Assembly: GCF_029893805.1 (NCBI RefSeq)
Contig: NZ_JARXYP010000002.1
Span: 7,316,001-7,380,000 of the forward strand
Length of the DNA: 64,000 nucleotides
Source of the DNA: Streptomyces sp. SAI-135
GTDB lineage: Bacteria; Actinomycetota; Actinomycetes; Streptomycetales; Streptomycetaceae
Direction of reading: 5' to 3'
Shown here: piece after piece, positions 43,153 through 51,410 of the stretch
Layout: every line of letters begins with the position of its first letter
How positions within the stretch are numbered: position 1 is the stretch's first letter
Program-made: the position numbers and the translations under genes
Notes under the pieces: model-generated
Told to the model about the DNA's origin: nothing
Database searches by the model: none
Seen by the model: only the letters and a program-made list of their open reading frames with translations

Positions 43153-43968
43153 TCAGCGCTCCTTGAGCGCGTGCTCGATGGCCCGCATCACTTCGTCGAG
43201 CGGTGCGTCGGTGCGGGCGACGGTCACCAGTACCTCGCCCTGGGACGTCACCGAGGCGGGAGCCGGCCGCGTCGGGGCGGTGGTGTCCCGCCCCGCTCCG
43301 ATACCCGTCCCGAAGGTCTTGCGCACGATCGCGAAGGCGTGGTCCAGCTGCGCCTCGACGTCCCCCTGTCCGCCGGCCCGCAGCCAGCGCCGCAGCACGT
43401 GGTTGTGCGCGGTGACGACGGCCGAGGCGGCGACCTCCGCCAGCAGGGGGTCGTCGTTGGCGTCGTCGTCATGGGCGTGCTCGTCGAAGTGCCCCAGCAG
43501 ATACCGCGTGAACAGCCGCTCGTAGCGGGCCACCGACGCGATCTCCGCCTCCCGCAGCGTCGGCACCTCGCGTGTCAGCTTGTAGCGGGCGACCGAGATG
43601 TCCGGCCGGCCCGCGTACATCTTCATGACCTCCTTGATGCCGCGGCACACCGTGTCGAGCGGGTGCTCGTGCGCGGGGGCCGCGTTCAGCACGGCCTCCG
43701 CCCGGATCAGGGTGTCGTCGTGGTCGGGGAAGATCGCCTCTTCCTTGGAGCGGAAGTGGCGGAAGAAGGTGCGGCGGGCGACACCGGCCGCGGCCGCGAT
43801 CTCGTCGACGGTCGTCGCCTCGTACCCCTTGGTGGAGAACAACTCCATCGCGGCGGCGGCCAGTTCTCGGCGCATCTTGAGCCGCTGGGCGGCCGCGCGA
43901 CTGCCTGCGGCACTCTCCGGCGCGTCGGGCGTGGCTGGTGTACGGGACGACCTGGCGGGCTGGGACAT
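43153..43968 (-). CDS. TetR-family transcriptional regulator
   Basis: About 271 residues. After a Ser/Pro-rich leader, the TetR DNA-binding domain runs through AMELFSTKGYEATTVDEIAA (about residues 43-62) and GVARRTFFRHFRSKEEAIF (about 66-84). The ligand-binding half is helical, followed by a Gly/Thr/Pro linker and a short helix. ATG 43968 is chosen because the frame above it (to 44157) is Gly/Pro-rich and not protein-like. It lies between the ccr operon and the hydroxyacyl-CoA dehydrogenase on the same strand, so an acyl-CoA-responsive role is likely but inferred. It has its own terminator. Confidence 0.88.
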   Translation of the reverse strand: MSQPARSSRTPATPDAPESAAGSRAAAQRLKMRRELAAAAMELFSTKGYEATTVDEIAAAAGVARRTFFRHFRSKEEAIFPDHDDTLIRAEAVLNAAPAHEHPLDTVCRGIKEVMKMYAGRPDISVARYKLTREVPTLREAEIASVARYERLFTRYLLGHFDEHAHDDDANDDPLLAEVAASAVVTAHNHVLRRWLRAGGQGDVEAQLDHAFAIVRKTFGTGIGAGRDTTAPTRPAPASVTSQGEVLVTVARTDAPLDEVMRAIEHALKER

Positions 43969-44128
43969 GACCCGAACGTACTGCATGTGCGCAGGTTGGC
44001 GCGCGTGTCCGGGGTTTGTCCCGCCCGGACCCGGCAGGGAGCCGCCGGGTCCCGCGGGCGGGGAGGGACTGCCCGGATCGAGCAGTCCGCCCCAGTCCTC
44101 GCCGCCGGTGAACCAGTCGCCGACGTGC

Positions 44129-45934
44129 TCAGCGGCGGGCATATTCGCGGAAGCCACGGCCGGTCTTGCGGCCGAGGCAGCCCGCGGCCACCAGGTGCTC
44201 CAGGAGCGGGGCCGGAGCCAGACCCGGGTCGCGGAACTCGCGGTGCAGGACCTTCTCGATCGCGAGCGAGACGTCCAGGCCGACCACGTCGAGCAGCTCG
44301 AAGGGGCCCATCGGGTAGCCGCCGCCCAGCTTCATCGCCGCGTCGATGTCGTCGAGGGACGCGTAGTGCTCCTGCACCATCTTGATCGCGTTGTTGAGGT
44401 ACGGGAAGAGCAGGGCGTTCACGATGAAGCCCGCGCGGTCGCCGCAGTCGACCGCGTGCTTCTTGATCCGCCCGCAGACCTCACGGACCGTGGCGTGGAC
44501 GTCCTCGGCCGTCAGGACCGTGCGGACGACCTCGACCAGCTTCATCGCGGGCGCCGGGTTGAAGAAGTGCATGCCGATCACGTCCTGCGGGCGCGAGGTG
44601 GCGCGGGCGCAGGCGACGACGGGCAGCGAGGAGGTCGTGGTGGCCAGGACCGCGCCCGGCTTGCAGACCTTGTCCAGCGCCTGGAACAGCTGCCGCTTGA
44701 TCTCCAGGTCCTCGGCGACGGCCTCGACGGCCAGGTCGACGTCCGCGAACGCCTCGTAGGAGCCCGCCGCGGTGATCCGGTCCAGGGTCTGCGCGGCCGC
44801 CTCGGCGGTCATCCGGCCCTTGTCGACAGAGCGGGAAAGCGACTTGCCGATACGGGCCTTCGCCGTCTGCGCCTTCTCCTCGCTGCGGGCGGCGAGGACG
44901 ACCTCGTAGCCGGCCTTGGCGAAGACCTCCGCGATGCCGGACGCCATGGTGCCGGAACCGGCGACCCCGACCGAACGGATTTCACGGCCGGCGACCTTCT
45001 CGGTGCTTTCCAGGGGCGTCAGCGCGTCCCGCACGACCGTCGCGCTGCCCGGGGCCTCGTAGGTGTAGAAGCCGCGTCCCGACTTACGGCCCGTCAGACC
45101 CGCCTCGCTGAGCTGCTTGAGGATCGGGGCGGGGGCGTGCAGGCGGTCGTGGGACTCGGCGTACATGGCTTCCAGGACCGTGCGCGCGGTGTCGACGCCG
45201 ATCAGGTCGAGCAGGGCGAGGGGCCCCATGGGCAGACCGCAGCCGAGCCGCATCGCCGCGTCGATGTCCTCGCGGGATGCGTACTTCGCCTCGTACATCG
45301 CGGCCGCCTGGTTGAGGTAGCCGAACAGCAGCCCGTCGGCGACGAAGCCGGGCCGGTCGCCGACCGCGACGGGCTCCTTGCCGAGGTCGAGGGCGAGGTT
45401 GGTGACCGCGGTGACGGCCGCCGGGGCGGTGAGCACCGAGGAGACGACCTCGACCAGCTTCATTGCGGGCGCCGGGTTGAAGAAGTGCAGGCCCAGGACC
45501 CGCTCCGGGCGGGCCGAGTCGGCGGCCAGACGGGTCACGGACAGGGCGTTGGTGCCGGTCGCGAGGATCGTCTCCGGGCGCACGATCGCGTCGAGCTCGC
45601 GGAAGATCTGGTGCTTGATCTCGTACGACTCCGGGGCCACCTCGATGACGAGGTCGGCGTCGGCCGCCGTGCGCAGGTCGGTGGAGGTGCGGACACGGGC
45701 GAGGACGTCCGCGCGCTCCTGCTCGCTGAGCCGGCCGCGCTCCACGGCACGGGCGGTCGCGGCCTCCAGGGTGGCGACGGCCTTGGCGGCCTGCGCCTCG
45801 CTGATGTCGATGCCGACGACCTCGCGGCCGGCCCGGGCGAGGACCTCGGCGATGCCGGTGCCCATGGTGCCGAGGCCGACGACGGCGATCGTCCTGAGCG
45901 GGGACAGAGAGGGGTCGGACAGGGGAGTGGCCAT
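44129..45934 (-). CDS. Tandem 3-hydroxyacyl-CoA (3-hydroxybutyryl-CoA) dehydrogenase
   Basis: A 601-residue protein made of two complete dehydrogenase modules in tandem. Each has a Rossmann site (VVGLGTMGTGIAEVLA near residue 16; VAGSGTMASGIAEVFA near 325), the motif FNPAPAMKLVEVV, the catalytic His in HFFNPAP, and a C-terminal helical domain ending LTGRKSGRGFYTY or LGRKTGRGFREY. It oxidises or reduces 3-hydroxyacyl-CoA with NAD(P). Here it probably makes 3-hydroxybutyryl-CoA for the crotonyl-CoA/ethylmalonyl-CoA route. There is no enoyl-CoA hydratase part, so it is not FadB. ATG 45934 follows GGAG. Confidence 0.92.
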   Translation of the reverse strand: MATPLSDPSLSPLRTIAVVGLGTMGTGIAEVLARAGREVVGIDISEAQAAKAVATLEAATARAVERGRLSEQERADVLARVRTSTDLRTAADADLVIEVAPESYEIKHQIFRELDAIVRPETILATGTNALSVTRLAADSARPERVLGLHFFNPAPAMKLVEVVSSVLTAPAAVTAVTNLALDLGKEPVAVGDRPGFVADGLLFGYLNQAAAMYEAKYASREDIDAAMRLGCGLPMGPLALLDLIGVDTARTVLEAMYAESHDRLHAPAPILKQLSEAGLTGRKSGRGFYTYEAPGSATVVRDALTPLESTEKVAGREIRSVGVAGSGTMASGIAEVFAKAGYEVVLAARSEEKAQTAKARIGKSLSRSVDKGRMTAEAAAQTLDRITAAGSYEAFADVDLAVEAVAEDLEIKRQLFQALDKVCKPGAVLATTTSSLPVVACARATSRPQDVIGMHFFNPAPAMKLVEVVRTVLTAEDVHATVREVCGRIKKHAVDCGDRAGFIVNALLFPYLNNAIKMVQEHYASLDDIDAAMKLGGGYPMGPFELLDVVGLDVSLAIEKVLHREFRDPGLAPAPLLEHLVAAGCLGRKTGRGFREYARR

Positions 45935-46199
45935 CGCGGAACTCCAGGAATGAGGGTGACGACTGGGAGCGCGAACCGGTACGCCGCAAGGCGCACCGGG
46001 CGCGGGAGAAACTGCTGGATGCGGGTGTTGCCGGGCTGCGAGCGCACACGCCCGGACCGTGCTCGCGGGCATCGCACATGCCCGCAGAACGGTGGAACCG
46101 ACCGGCCCTGTCCCTGGCCGGGTCGTGCTGGTGGTACCCGAGGTACCGAACCGACTTCTCTCGCGGCGGCTGCGTCACCAGGCCACCGCAAGGAGTTCC

Positions 46200-46241
46200 G
46201 CGAGTGGGTAACTCGCTCGTCTGAGCTTAACCGGTGGGTAA
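46200..46241. promoter_or_regulatory. Two GTGGGTAAC-type operator-like elements
   Basis: The 376-bp divergent gap (45935-46310) between the dehydrogenase and HEAT genes holds GCGAGT-GGGTA-ACTCGC (46200-46216, perfect 6-bp arms) and TTAACC-GGT-GGGTAA (46227-46241, one mismatch), both containing GTGGGTAAC. They look like paired sites for one regulator. Nothing else gene-like is seen in the gap. Confidence 0.45.
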
Positions 46242-46310
46242 CGAGCGCGCCAGCCCCCGGATTTGTGATGTACGTCCCGCGCCCCGGGTCCGCCCCCTAA
46301 CCTCGGGTTC

Positions 46311-46910
46311 ATGGACGAAGAGTTGCGATCGGTCACGGAGCGCTTACGGCAGGAGTCGGGAGCGCCGGCGGACTTCGACCGTCTGGTGGCGACCGAGGAC
46401 CCGGACGAACTGGCCGGCGTGCTGACCGAGCCCGGACAGCCCCTGTGGGCCCGGGAGCTGGCCGCGTTCCGGCTCGGGCTCGCGGGGGACCGCCGGGCCT
46501 TCGAGTCGCTCGTCCTGCTGCTCAACCACCGCGACCCACCGCGCTGCGCCGCCGCCGCGTACGCCCTCGCCCGGCTGGACGACCCGCGCACGGCCCGCGC
46601 AGCGGCAGCGCTCGCCACCAACGAACTGCGGGTCGCCTACGCCCTGCACCCGGTCCGGCTGCTCGCCGAGCTGCGCGCCCCCGAGTCCGTCCCCGCCCTG
46701 ATCACCACACTGGAGCGCCGGCTGCGCCCGCACGACCCCTACCGCCGGGTGGCGCTCGCCTGTGTGGAGGGCCTCGGCACGCTGGCCGACGCCCGCGCCC
46801 GGCCCGTGCTCAACGAGGCCCTGGCGCATCCCGCGCTCGCGGAGGCGGCGGTGCGGGCGCTCGCGAGGATTCCCGGGCAGCGCAGAGGTGTCAGGGGGAC
46901 AGGTCCCTGA
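46311..46910 (+). CDS. HEAT-repeat protein with a TTA codon
   Basis: A 199-residue alpha-solenoid. Repeating helix pairs are visible, such as ELAAFRLGLAGDRRAFESLV, AAAAYALARLDDPRTA and ACVEGLGTLADARARPVLNE, which stack as HEAT/PBS-lyase-type repeats. Such proteins are scaffolds; no catalytic motif is seen, although some relatives carry misleading enzyme names. The 12th codon (46344-46346) is TTA, read only by the bldA tRNA in Streptomyces. ATG 46311 has no Shine-Dalgarno and may be leaderless. The 3' end overlaps the convergent GNAT gene by 20 bp. Confidence 0.85.
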   Translation: MDEELRSVTERLRQESGAPADFDRLVATEDPDELAGVLTEPGQPLWARELAAFRLGLAGDRRAFESLVLLLNHRDPPRCAAAAYALARLDDPRTARAAAALATNELRVAYALHPVRLLAELRAPESVPALITTLERRLRPHDPYRRVALACVEGLGTLADARARPVLNEALAHPALAEAAVRALARIPGQRRGVRGTGP

Positions 46911-47418
46911 CGTACCGCACCTCGGGCACAGCCACCCCGTCCACCTCGTAGGGATCCTCGGCGCCGTCGGGCCGAAAGCCGTGGCGTTCGTAGAAGCGCC
47001 GGGCGCGGGCGTTGTCCTTGAGGACCCACAGGAGCATGCGGGGGTGGCCGGCGGCCGTGCAGCGGCGTACGGACTCCTGGAGCAGTGCGTGTCCGAGTCC
47101 GCTGCCGTACCGCCGCGCGTCCACGTAGATCGCGTACAACTCGGCGTCCCGGGTGCGGATTTCGCCGTCGCGGTAGGGGCCGTGACAGGCCCAGCCGAGG
47201 ATCTCGCCGTCCCGCTCGGCGACCAGGTCCACCACGCTGCCGCCGCCCCGTCCGAACCGGGCTCGGCGGCGCTCGGCGTCCTCGGGCACGCTGAGCGCGT
47301 CGAGGAACGGCTGGGGCATGAGCCCCCGGTACGCGCTCTGCCAGCCCCGGATCCGGATCTCGGAGACGCGGTCGCAGTCGGCGAGGGTCATCTCGCGGAT
47401 GAGGAGGGGGTCGTCCAT
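46891..47418 (-). CDS. GNAT-family N-acetyltransferase
   Basis: A 175-residue acetyl-CoA-dependent acetyltransferase. The acetyl-CoA pyrophosphate loop is RRYGSGLGHALLQESVRR (about residues 100-117), preceded by the core strand ELYAIYVDA and followed by NARARRFYERHGFRPDG (about 138-154), all typical of GNAT. The substrate cannot be told; RimI- or antibiotic-modifying types are possible. It starts at ATG 47418, and its 3' end overlaps the convergent HEAT gene. Confidence 0.88.
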   Translation of the reverse strand: MDDPLLIREMTLADCDRVSEIRIRGWQSAYRGLMPQPFLDALSVPEDAERRRARFGRGGGSVVDLVAERDGEILGWACHGPYRDGEIRTRDAELYAIYVDARRYGSGLGHALLQESVRRCTAAGHPRMLLWVLKDNARARRFYERHGFRPDGAEDPYEVDGVAVPEVRYVRDLSP

Positions 47419-47459
47419 GACGGCACCCTAGGCAGCCGCTGTCCTCACCGGCCTGCCAT

Positions 47460-47858
47460 TTAACCGTCCAGCACCGCGAACGCCTCGACCTCCATCAGGA
47501 ACTCCGGCCGCACCAGCGCCGCCACCTGCACGGCCGACGTCGCCGGCAGCCGGTCGTCGGGTATGTGCTCGGCGCGCGCGGCGCGGATCGCCGGCATGTG
47601 GGCCATGTCCGTGACGAAGCAGGTGAGTTTGACGACGTCGTCGAAGTCCGCCCCGGCGGCGGCCAGGCAGCGGCGGAGGTTCTCGAAGACCTGCCGGGCC
47701 TGTGCGGCGGGGTCGCCGTCCCCGACCAGCCCGCCGTCCTCGTCGACGGCGACCTGGCCCGAGACCGCCACGAGACGGCCGCGGCCCAGCACCACGTGGG
47801 AGTACTGGGCCGCGGGGGCGACCCCGGCGGGGGCGGGAATCCTGGTCAGCTCACTCAT
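47460..47858 (-). CDS. RidA-family (YjgF/YER057c/UK114) protein
   Basis: A 132-residue RidA-like protein, which as a trimer hydrolyses reactive enamine/imine intermediates from PLP enzymes. Features include VSGQVAVDEDGGLVG (about residues 33-47), QVFENLRRCLAAAGA (about 56-70) and RPEFLMEVEAFAVLDG at the C-terminus with the conserved Glu. The RidA Arg-105 equivalent appears replaced within ALVRPEFLMEVEA, where the Arg is shifted, so it may belong to a Rid2-7 subgroup. ATG 47858 is preferred to the in-frame 47876. Confidence 0.85.
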   Translation of the reverse strand: MSELTRIPAPAGVAPAAQYSHVVLGRGRLVAVSGQVAVDEDGGLVGDGDPAAQARQVFENLRRCLAAAGADFDDVVKLTCFVTDMAHMPAIRAARAEHIPDDRLPATSAVQVAALVRPEFLMEVEAFAVLDG

Positions 47859-47915
47859 GCGTCCATGGTGGACCACGGCACTGACAACGCCCGTCCCCGA
47901 CGGAGCGTCGGACGC

Positions 47916-49511
47916 TCAGCCGCGGGGGCCGAGCAGTCCGTGCAGCGCCGCGCCGCGCGAGGACGTCGACGCCGCCTTGGAGGTCAGCGGCTTCGGATCG
48001 GGCAGCGCGGCGCACACCGCGTCGGCCTCACCGCCGCCGCGCGGCACCCTGCCGTCGGTCAGATAGGCGGCCAGGTGCTTGTCGAGGCACTTGTTGCCGC
48101 TCAGCGTGATGCCGTGGTTCCCGCCGCCCTCCTCGACGACGAGACTGGAGTCCGCCAGCAACTGGTGGACCGTGGCACCGCCCTCGTACGGGGTGGCCGC
48201 GTCGTTCGTCGCCTGGAAGAGCAGGGCCGGCGGCAGCTTGCCGTTGGCGACGTTCACCGGGTGCAGCGACCTGGTGGGCCAGAACGCGCACGGCGCGTTG
48301 TACCAGGCGTTGTTCCAGGTCATGAACGGCGCCTTCTCGTACACGTCCCAGTTGTCCTTCTGCCACTGGCGCCAGTCGCGCGGCCAGGAGGCGTCACGGC
48401 ACTGCACGGAGGTGTAGATGCTGTAGCCGTTGTCCCCGGACGCGTCCACGGCGCCGAAGTTCTCGTACGCCTCGACCAGCGGATCGGCGTTCCTGCCGTT
48501 CACGTACGCTGCGAACGCCTCGGCCAGATAGGGCCAGTAGCCGTTGTAGTAGCCGCCCGGGATGAAGGTGTCCTCCAGTTCGGAGGCGCCGACCTTGCCG
48601 CCCGCGGGCTTCTTCGCGAGGGCCGCCCGCATCGCGTACCACTTGGCCTCGATGCGCTCCGGGTCGGTGCCGAGCTTGTACGTGGCGTCGTACTTGGCGA
48701 TCCAGGCCATCAGGGCGCGGTGCCGGTCGTTGAAGGCGTAGTCCTGCGCGAGGTTGTCGTCGTACCAGACGCCGGTCGGGTCCACGATGGAGTCCAGGAC
48801 CAGGCGGCGCACCTGGTGCGGGAAGAGCTTCGCGTAGACCGCGCCGAGATAGGTGCCGTACGAGTAGCCGAAGTAGTTGATCCTCCTGGCGCCGAGGGCC
48901 TGGCGGATCGAGTCCATGTCCCGCACGGCGCTGAGGGTGTCGATGTACGGCAGGACACTCGCGTACTTGCGGCCGCAGGCGGCGGCGAAGGACTTGGCGC
49001 GCTTGAGGTTGGCCCGCTCGATCGCCGGTGTGCTCGGCACGGAGTCCGGGCGCACCGGGTCGAAGTGGCCCGGCTTGCAGTTGAGGGCGGGTTTGCTCGC
49101 GCCCACCCCGCGGGGGTCGAAGCCGATGACGTCGTACTGGGCGGCGACGGCCTTGGGCAGGCCGGAGGCGATGAATCCGGCGAAGGTCAGGCCGCTGCCG
49201 CCGGGGCCGCCGGGGTTGACCAGCAGCGGACCCTGGTACTTCTTCGCGGTGTGCGGGACGCGGGAGAGCGCGAGGGTGATCTGCTGTCCGCGCGGGTGCG
49301 CGTGGTCGAGCGGCACCTTGAGGGACGCGCACTGGAGCGTCGGATAGTCGGCGGTGCCGCATTTCTTCCAGGTGGGTTTCGCGGCGTGAGCGGCTTGGGG
49401 GGTGGAAGAGCTCTGGGTGTTCTGCGGGGTGCCGGCCTCGGCGGGGACCGCGGTGAAGGTCCCGGCCACGACGACCGCGGCACCGCACAGCACGGCTGCG
49501 CGCTTTCTCAT
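47916..49511 (-). CDS. Secreted alpha/beta-hydrolase peptidase (tripeptidyl aminopeptidase-like)
   Basis: 531 residues with a Sec signal (MRKRAAVLCGAAVVVAGT, cleavage near EAGTP). The S33-type alpha/beta-hydrolase fold shows the oxyanion motif NPGGPGGSGL, the nucleophile elbow GYSYGTYLG (Ser about residue 210), an Asp in ATNDAATPYEGG and a His in GGGNHGITL near the C-terminus. These match the Streptomyces tripeptidyl aminopeptidase/SlpD-SlpE family, which remove tripeptides or mycelium-bound peptides outside the cell. ATG 49511 follows GGGAGGA. Two inverted repeats lie upstream. Confidence 0.9.
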   Translation of the reverse strand: MRKRAAVLCGAAVVVAGTFTAVPAEAGTPQNTQSSSTPQAAHAAKPTWKKCGTADYPTLQCASLKVPLDHAHPRGQQITLALSRVPHTAKKYQGPLLVNPGGPGGSGLTFAGFIASGLPKAVAAQYDVIGFDPRGVGASKPALNCKPGHFDPVRPDSVPSTPAIERANLKRAKSFAAACGRKYASVLPYIDTLSAVRDMDSIRQALGARRINYFGYSYGTYLGAVYAKLFPHQVRRLVLDSIVDPTGVWYDDNLAQDYAFNDRHRALMAWIAKYDATYKLGTDPERIEAKWYAMRAALAKKPAGGKVGASELEDTFIPGGYYNGYWPYLAEAFAAYVNGRNADPLVEAYENFGAVDASGDNGYSIYTSVQCRDASWPRDWRQWQKDNWDVYEKAPFMTWNNAWYNAPCAFWPTRSLHPVNVANGKLPPALLFQATNDAATPYEGGATVHQLLADSSLVVEEGGGNHGITLSGNKCLDKHLAAYLTDGRVPRGGGEADAVCAALPDPKPLTSKAASTSSRGAALHGLLGPRG

Positions 49512-49589
49512 GGGGTCCTCCCAGGACGGAGGGTGGCGGACCGCGAGTCTCACGGTCCACGCGGCATCGTCCCGGAAAGTAGGCCCGGA

Positions 49590-49625
49590 AGAACGTGTTC
49601 TGACAGAACTTGACCCGATTGGTCA
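49590..49625. promoter_or_regulatory. Paired inverted repeats upstream of the secreted peptidase
   Basis: AGAAC-GT-GTTCT (49590-49601) and TGACC-CGATT-GGTCA (49611-49625), each with perfect 5-bp arms, lie 79-114 bp upstream of the peptidase start in the 135-bp gap to the radical SAM gene. The first resembles half of a LexA box but has the wrong spacing. Confidence 0.35.
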
Positions 49626-49646
49626 GTCCGATGCGCTCGAACGCTC

Positions 49647-50684
49647 TCAGATCAACGTGAGTTGGACCGGCTCGGACACCGGCTCGACCTCGGGCTCCGG
49701 CTCGCGGATCCGCCGGGGCATCCCCGCGCCCGCGGGACCGATGCCGTACTCCTGGGCCAGCTCATGGACCTGACGGGTGATCCGGCGCTGGTACCACTTG
49801 GGAGCGTAGGCGCCGTCCGCGTAGAGCCGCTCGTAACGGCGTACCAGATACGGGTGCTCCCGGTTCAGCCAGGCCATGAACCACTCGCGGGCGCCGGGCC
49901 GCAGGTGCAGCACCAGCGGGGTGACCGAGGTGGCCCCGGCGGCCGCGATCGCGCGCACGGTCGCCCGCAGCTGCGCCGGAGCGTCGCTCAGGAACGGGAT
50001 CACCGGCGCCATCAGCACCCCGCACCCGATGCCGTGCTCGCCCAGCGTCCGTACGACGTCCAGGCGCCGCTCCGGAGCCGGCGTGCCCGGCTCCACGGTG
50101 CGCCACAGGTCCGGGTCGGTGAAGCCGACCGAGACCGAGATGCCGATGTCCGTGACCGCGGCGGCCTGCCGCAGCAGGTCGAGGTCGCGCAGGATCAGCG
50201 TGCCCTTCGTCAGGATCGAGAAGGGGTTCGCCTGGTCGCGCAGGGCGGCGAGGATGCCCGGCATCAGCCGGTAGCGGCCCTCCGCGCGCTGGTAGCAGTC
50301 GACGTTGGTGCCCATCGCTATGTGGTCGCCGGTCCAGCGGCGCGAGGCCAGCTGGCGGCGCAGCAGCTCGGGTGCGTTCACCTTGACCACGATCTGCGAG
50401 TCGAAGCCGAGGCCGGTGTCCAGGTCGAGATAGCTGTGGGTCTTGCGGGCGAAGCAGTACACGCACGCGTGGGAGCAGCCGCGGTAGGGGTTCACCGTCC
50501 ACTCGAAGGGCATGCGGGAGGCGCCCGGCACCCGGTTGATGATCGAACGGGCCCGGATCTCGTGGAAGGTGATCCCGGCGAACTCGGGCGTGTCGAACGT
50601 ACGGCTGACCACCGCGTCGGCGCCGAAGAGGGCGGCGTCGGCCCGTCCGTGTTCCGCGGACTCGGTGAGGTTCTCCCAGCGCAT
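49647..50684 (-). CDS. Radical SAM protein (Rv2578c family)
   Basis: A 345-residue radical SAM enzyme. The 4Fe-4S cluster motif is GCSHACVYCFARKTH (about residues 69-83, C-x3-C-x2-C), followed by glycine-rich and substrate-strand segments such as ILTKGTLILRDLDLL. The length and motif match the actinobacterial Rv2578c family (COG1533, SplB-like), whose substrate is unknown. It probably has no spore photolyase role. ATG 50684 follows GAGGAGG. It is divergent from the SRPBCC gene. Confidence 0.88.
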   Translation of the reverse strand: MRWENLTESAEHGRADAALFGADAVVSRTFDTPEFAGITFHEIRARSIINRVPGASRMPFEWTVNPYRGCSHACVYCFARKTHSYLDLDTGLGFDSQIVVKVNAPELLRRQLASRRWTGDHIAMGTNVDCYQRAEGRYRLMPGILAALRDQANPFSILTKGTLILRDLDLLRQAAAVTDIGISVSVGFTDPDLWRTVEPGTPAPERRLDVVRTLGEHGIGCGVLMAPVIPFLSDAPAQLRATVRAIAAAGATSVTPLVLHLRPGAREWFMAWLNREHPYLVRRYERLYADGAYAPKWYQRRITRQVHELAQEYGIGPAGAGMPRRIREPEPEVEPVSEPVQLTLI

Positions 50685-50818
50685 GAGGCCTCCTCGGTAG
50701 CACTGCCCTCCGAGTGAAACACTTGTTCGAATTTCCGCGCAACCCCGATTTGGGCGGCCGTGGGCGGGGGTGGTTGGCTTGCTCCAAGCCCGAGAACTTG
50801 AAGTCCTGGAGGAAGTCG

Positions 50819-51262
50819 ATGGCGCAGGTCGAGGCCACTACGGAGCGGATCGTCGCGGCGGACGCGGAGAAGGTGTTCGACGCCGTCGCCGACTACAGCG
50901 GCACGCGCTCGCGGGTGCTGCCCGAGCAGTTCAGCGAGTACGAGGTGCGCGAGGGCGGCGACGGCGAGGGCACCCTCGTCCACTGGAAGCTCCAGGCCAC
51001 CAGCAAGCGGATCCGCGACTGCCTCCTGGAGGTCACCGAGCCCACCGACGGCGAGCTCGTCGAGAAGGACCGCAACTCCTCCATGGTCACCACCTGGCGG
51101 GTCACCCCGGCCGGCGAGGGCAAGTCCCGCGTCGTCGTGACCACCGTCTGGCAGGGCGCGGGCGGCATCGGCGGCTTCTTCGAGAGGACCTTCGCCCCCA
51201 AGGGCCTCGGCCGGATCTACGACTCCCTCCTGGACCGGCTCGCCGCCGAGGTCGAGAAGTAA
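50819..51262 (+). CDS. SRPBCC (START-like) protein
   Basis: A 147-residue helix-grip protein of the SRPBCC superfamily. The N-terminus (ERIVAADAEKVFDAVADYS) is typical of polyketide cyclase/coenzyme-Q-binding Coq10 types, followed by alternating beta strands and a C-terminal long helix (GLGRIYDSLLDRLAAEVEK). These bind hydrophobic ligands in a cavity. No catalytic residues are evident, and no polyketide genes are near. ATG 50819 follows GGAGGAAG with good spacing. It is a single gene. Confidence 0.85.
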   Translation: MAQVEATTERIVAADAEKVFDAVADYSGTRSRVLPEQFSEYEVREGGDGEGTLVHWKLQATSKRIRDCLLEVTEPTDGELVEKDRNSSMVTTWRVTPAGEGKSRVVVTTVWQGAGGIGGFFERTFAPKGLGRIYDSLLDRLAAEVEK

Positions 51263-51410
51263 GTCCCCGGCACCCGGCGGACGTTGATCCCGGTCACCGG
51301 ATCGAGTGGATCTCCGTCCGGCCCCCCGGCCTGCCGTAACTCGTCGCGCTTGCTCGTAGTTGTCGCCTTATGCGGGAAATGCGGGGCAGGCGCGACGAGG
51401 GGAGCGGGAC

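Noticed and set aside
44129..45934. FadB-type multifunctional beta-oxidation protein
   Set aside because: Both halves are dehydrogenase modules; there is no enoyl-CoA hydratase domain.
43598..46300. A 900-codon plus-strand frame opposite TetR and the dehydrogenase
   Set aside because: Low-complexity shadow frame; the minus strand has TetR and Rossmann motifs with proper starts.
49590..49601. LexA SOS box candidate AGAACGTGTTCT
   Set aside because: The GAAC/GTTC halves are only 2 bp apart; the actinobacterial LexA box needs 4.
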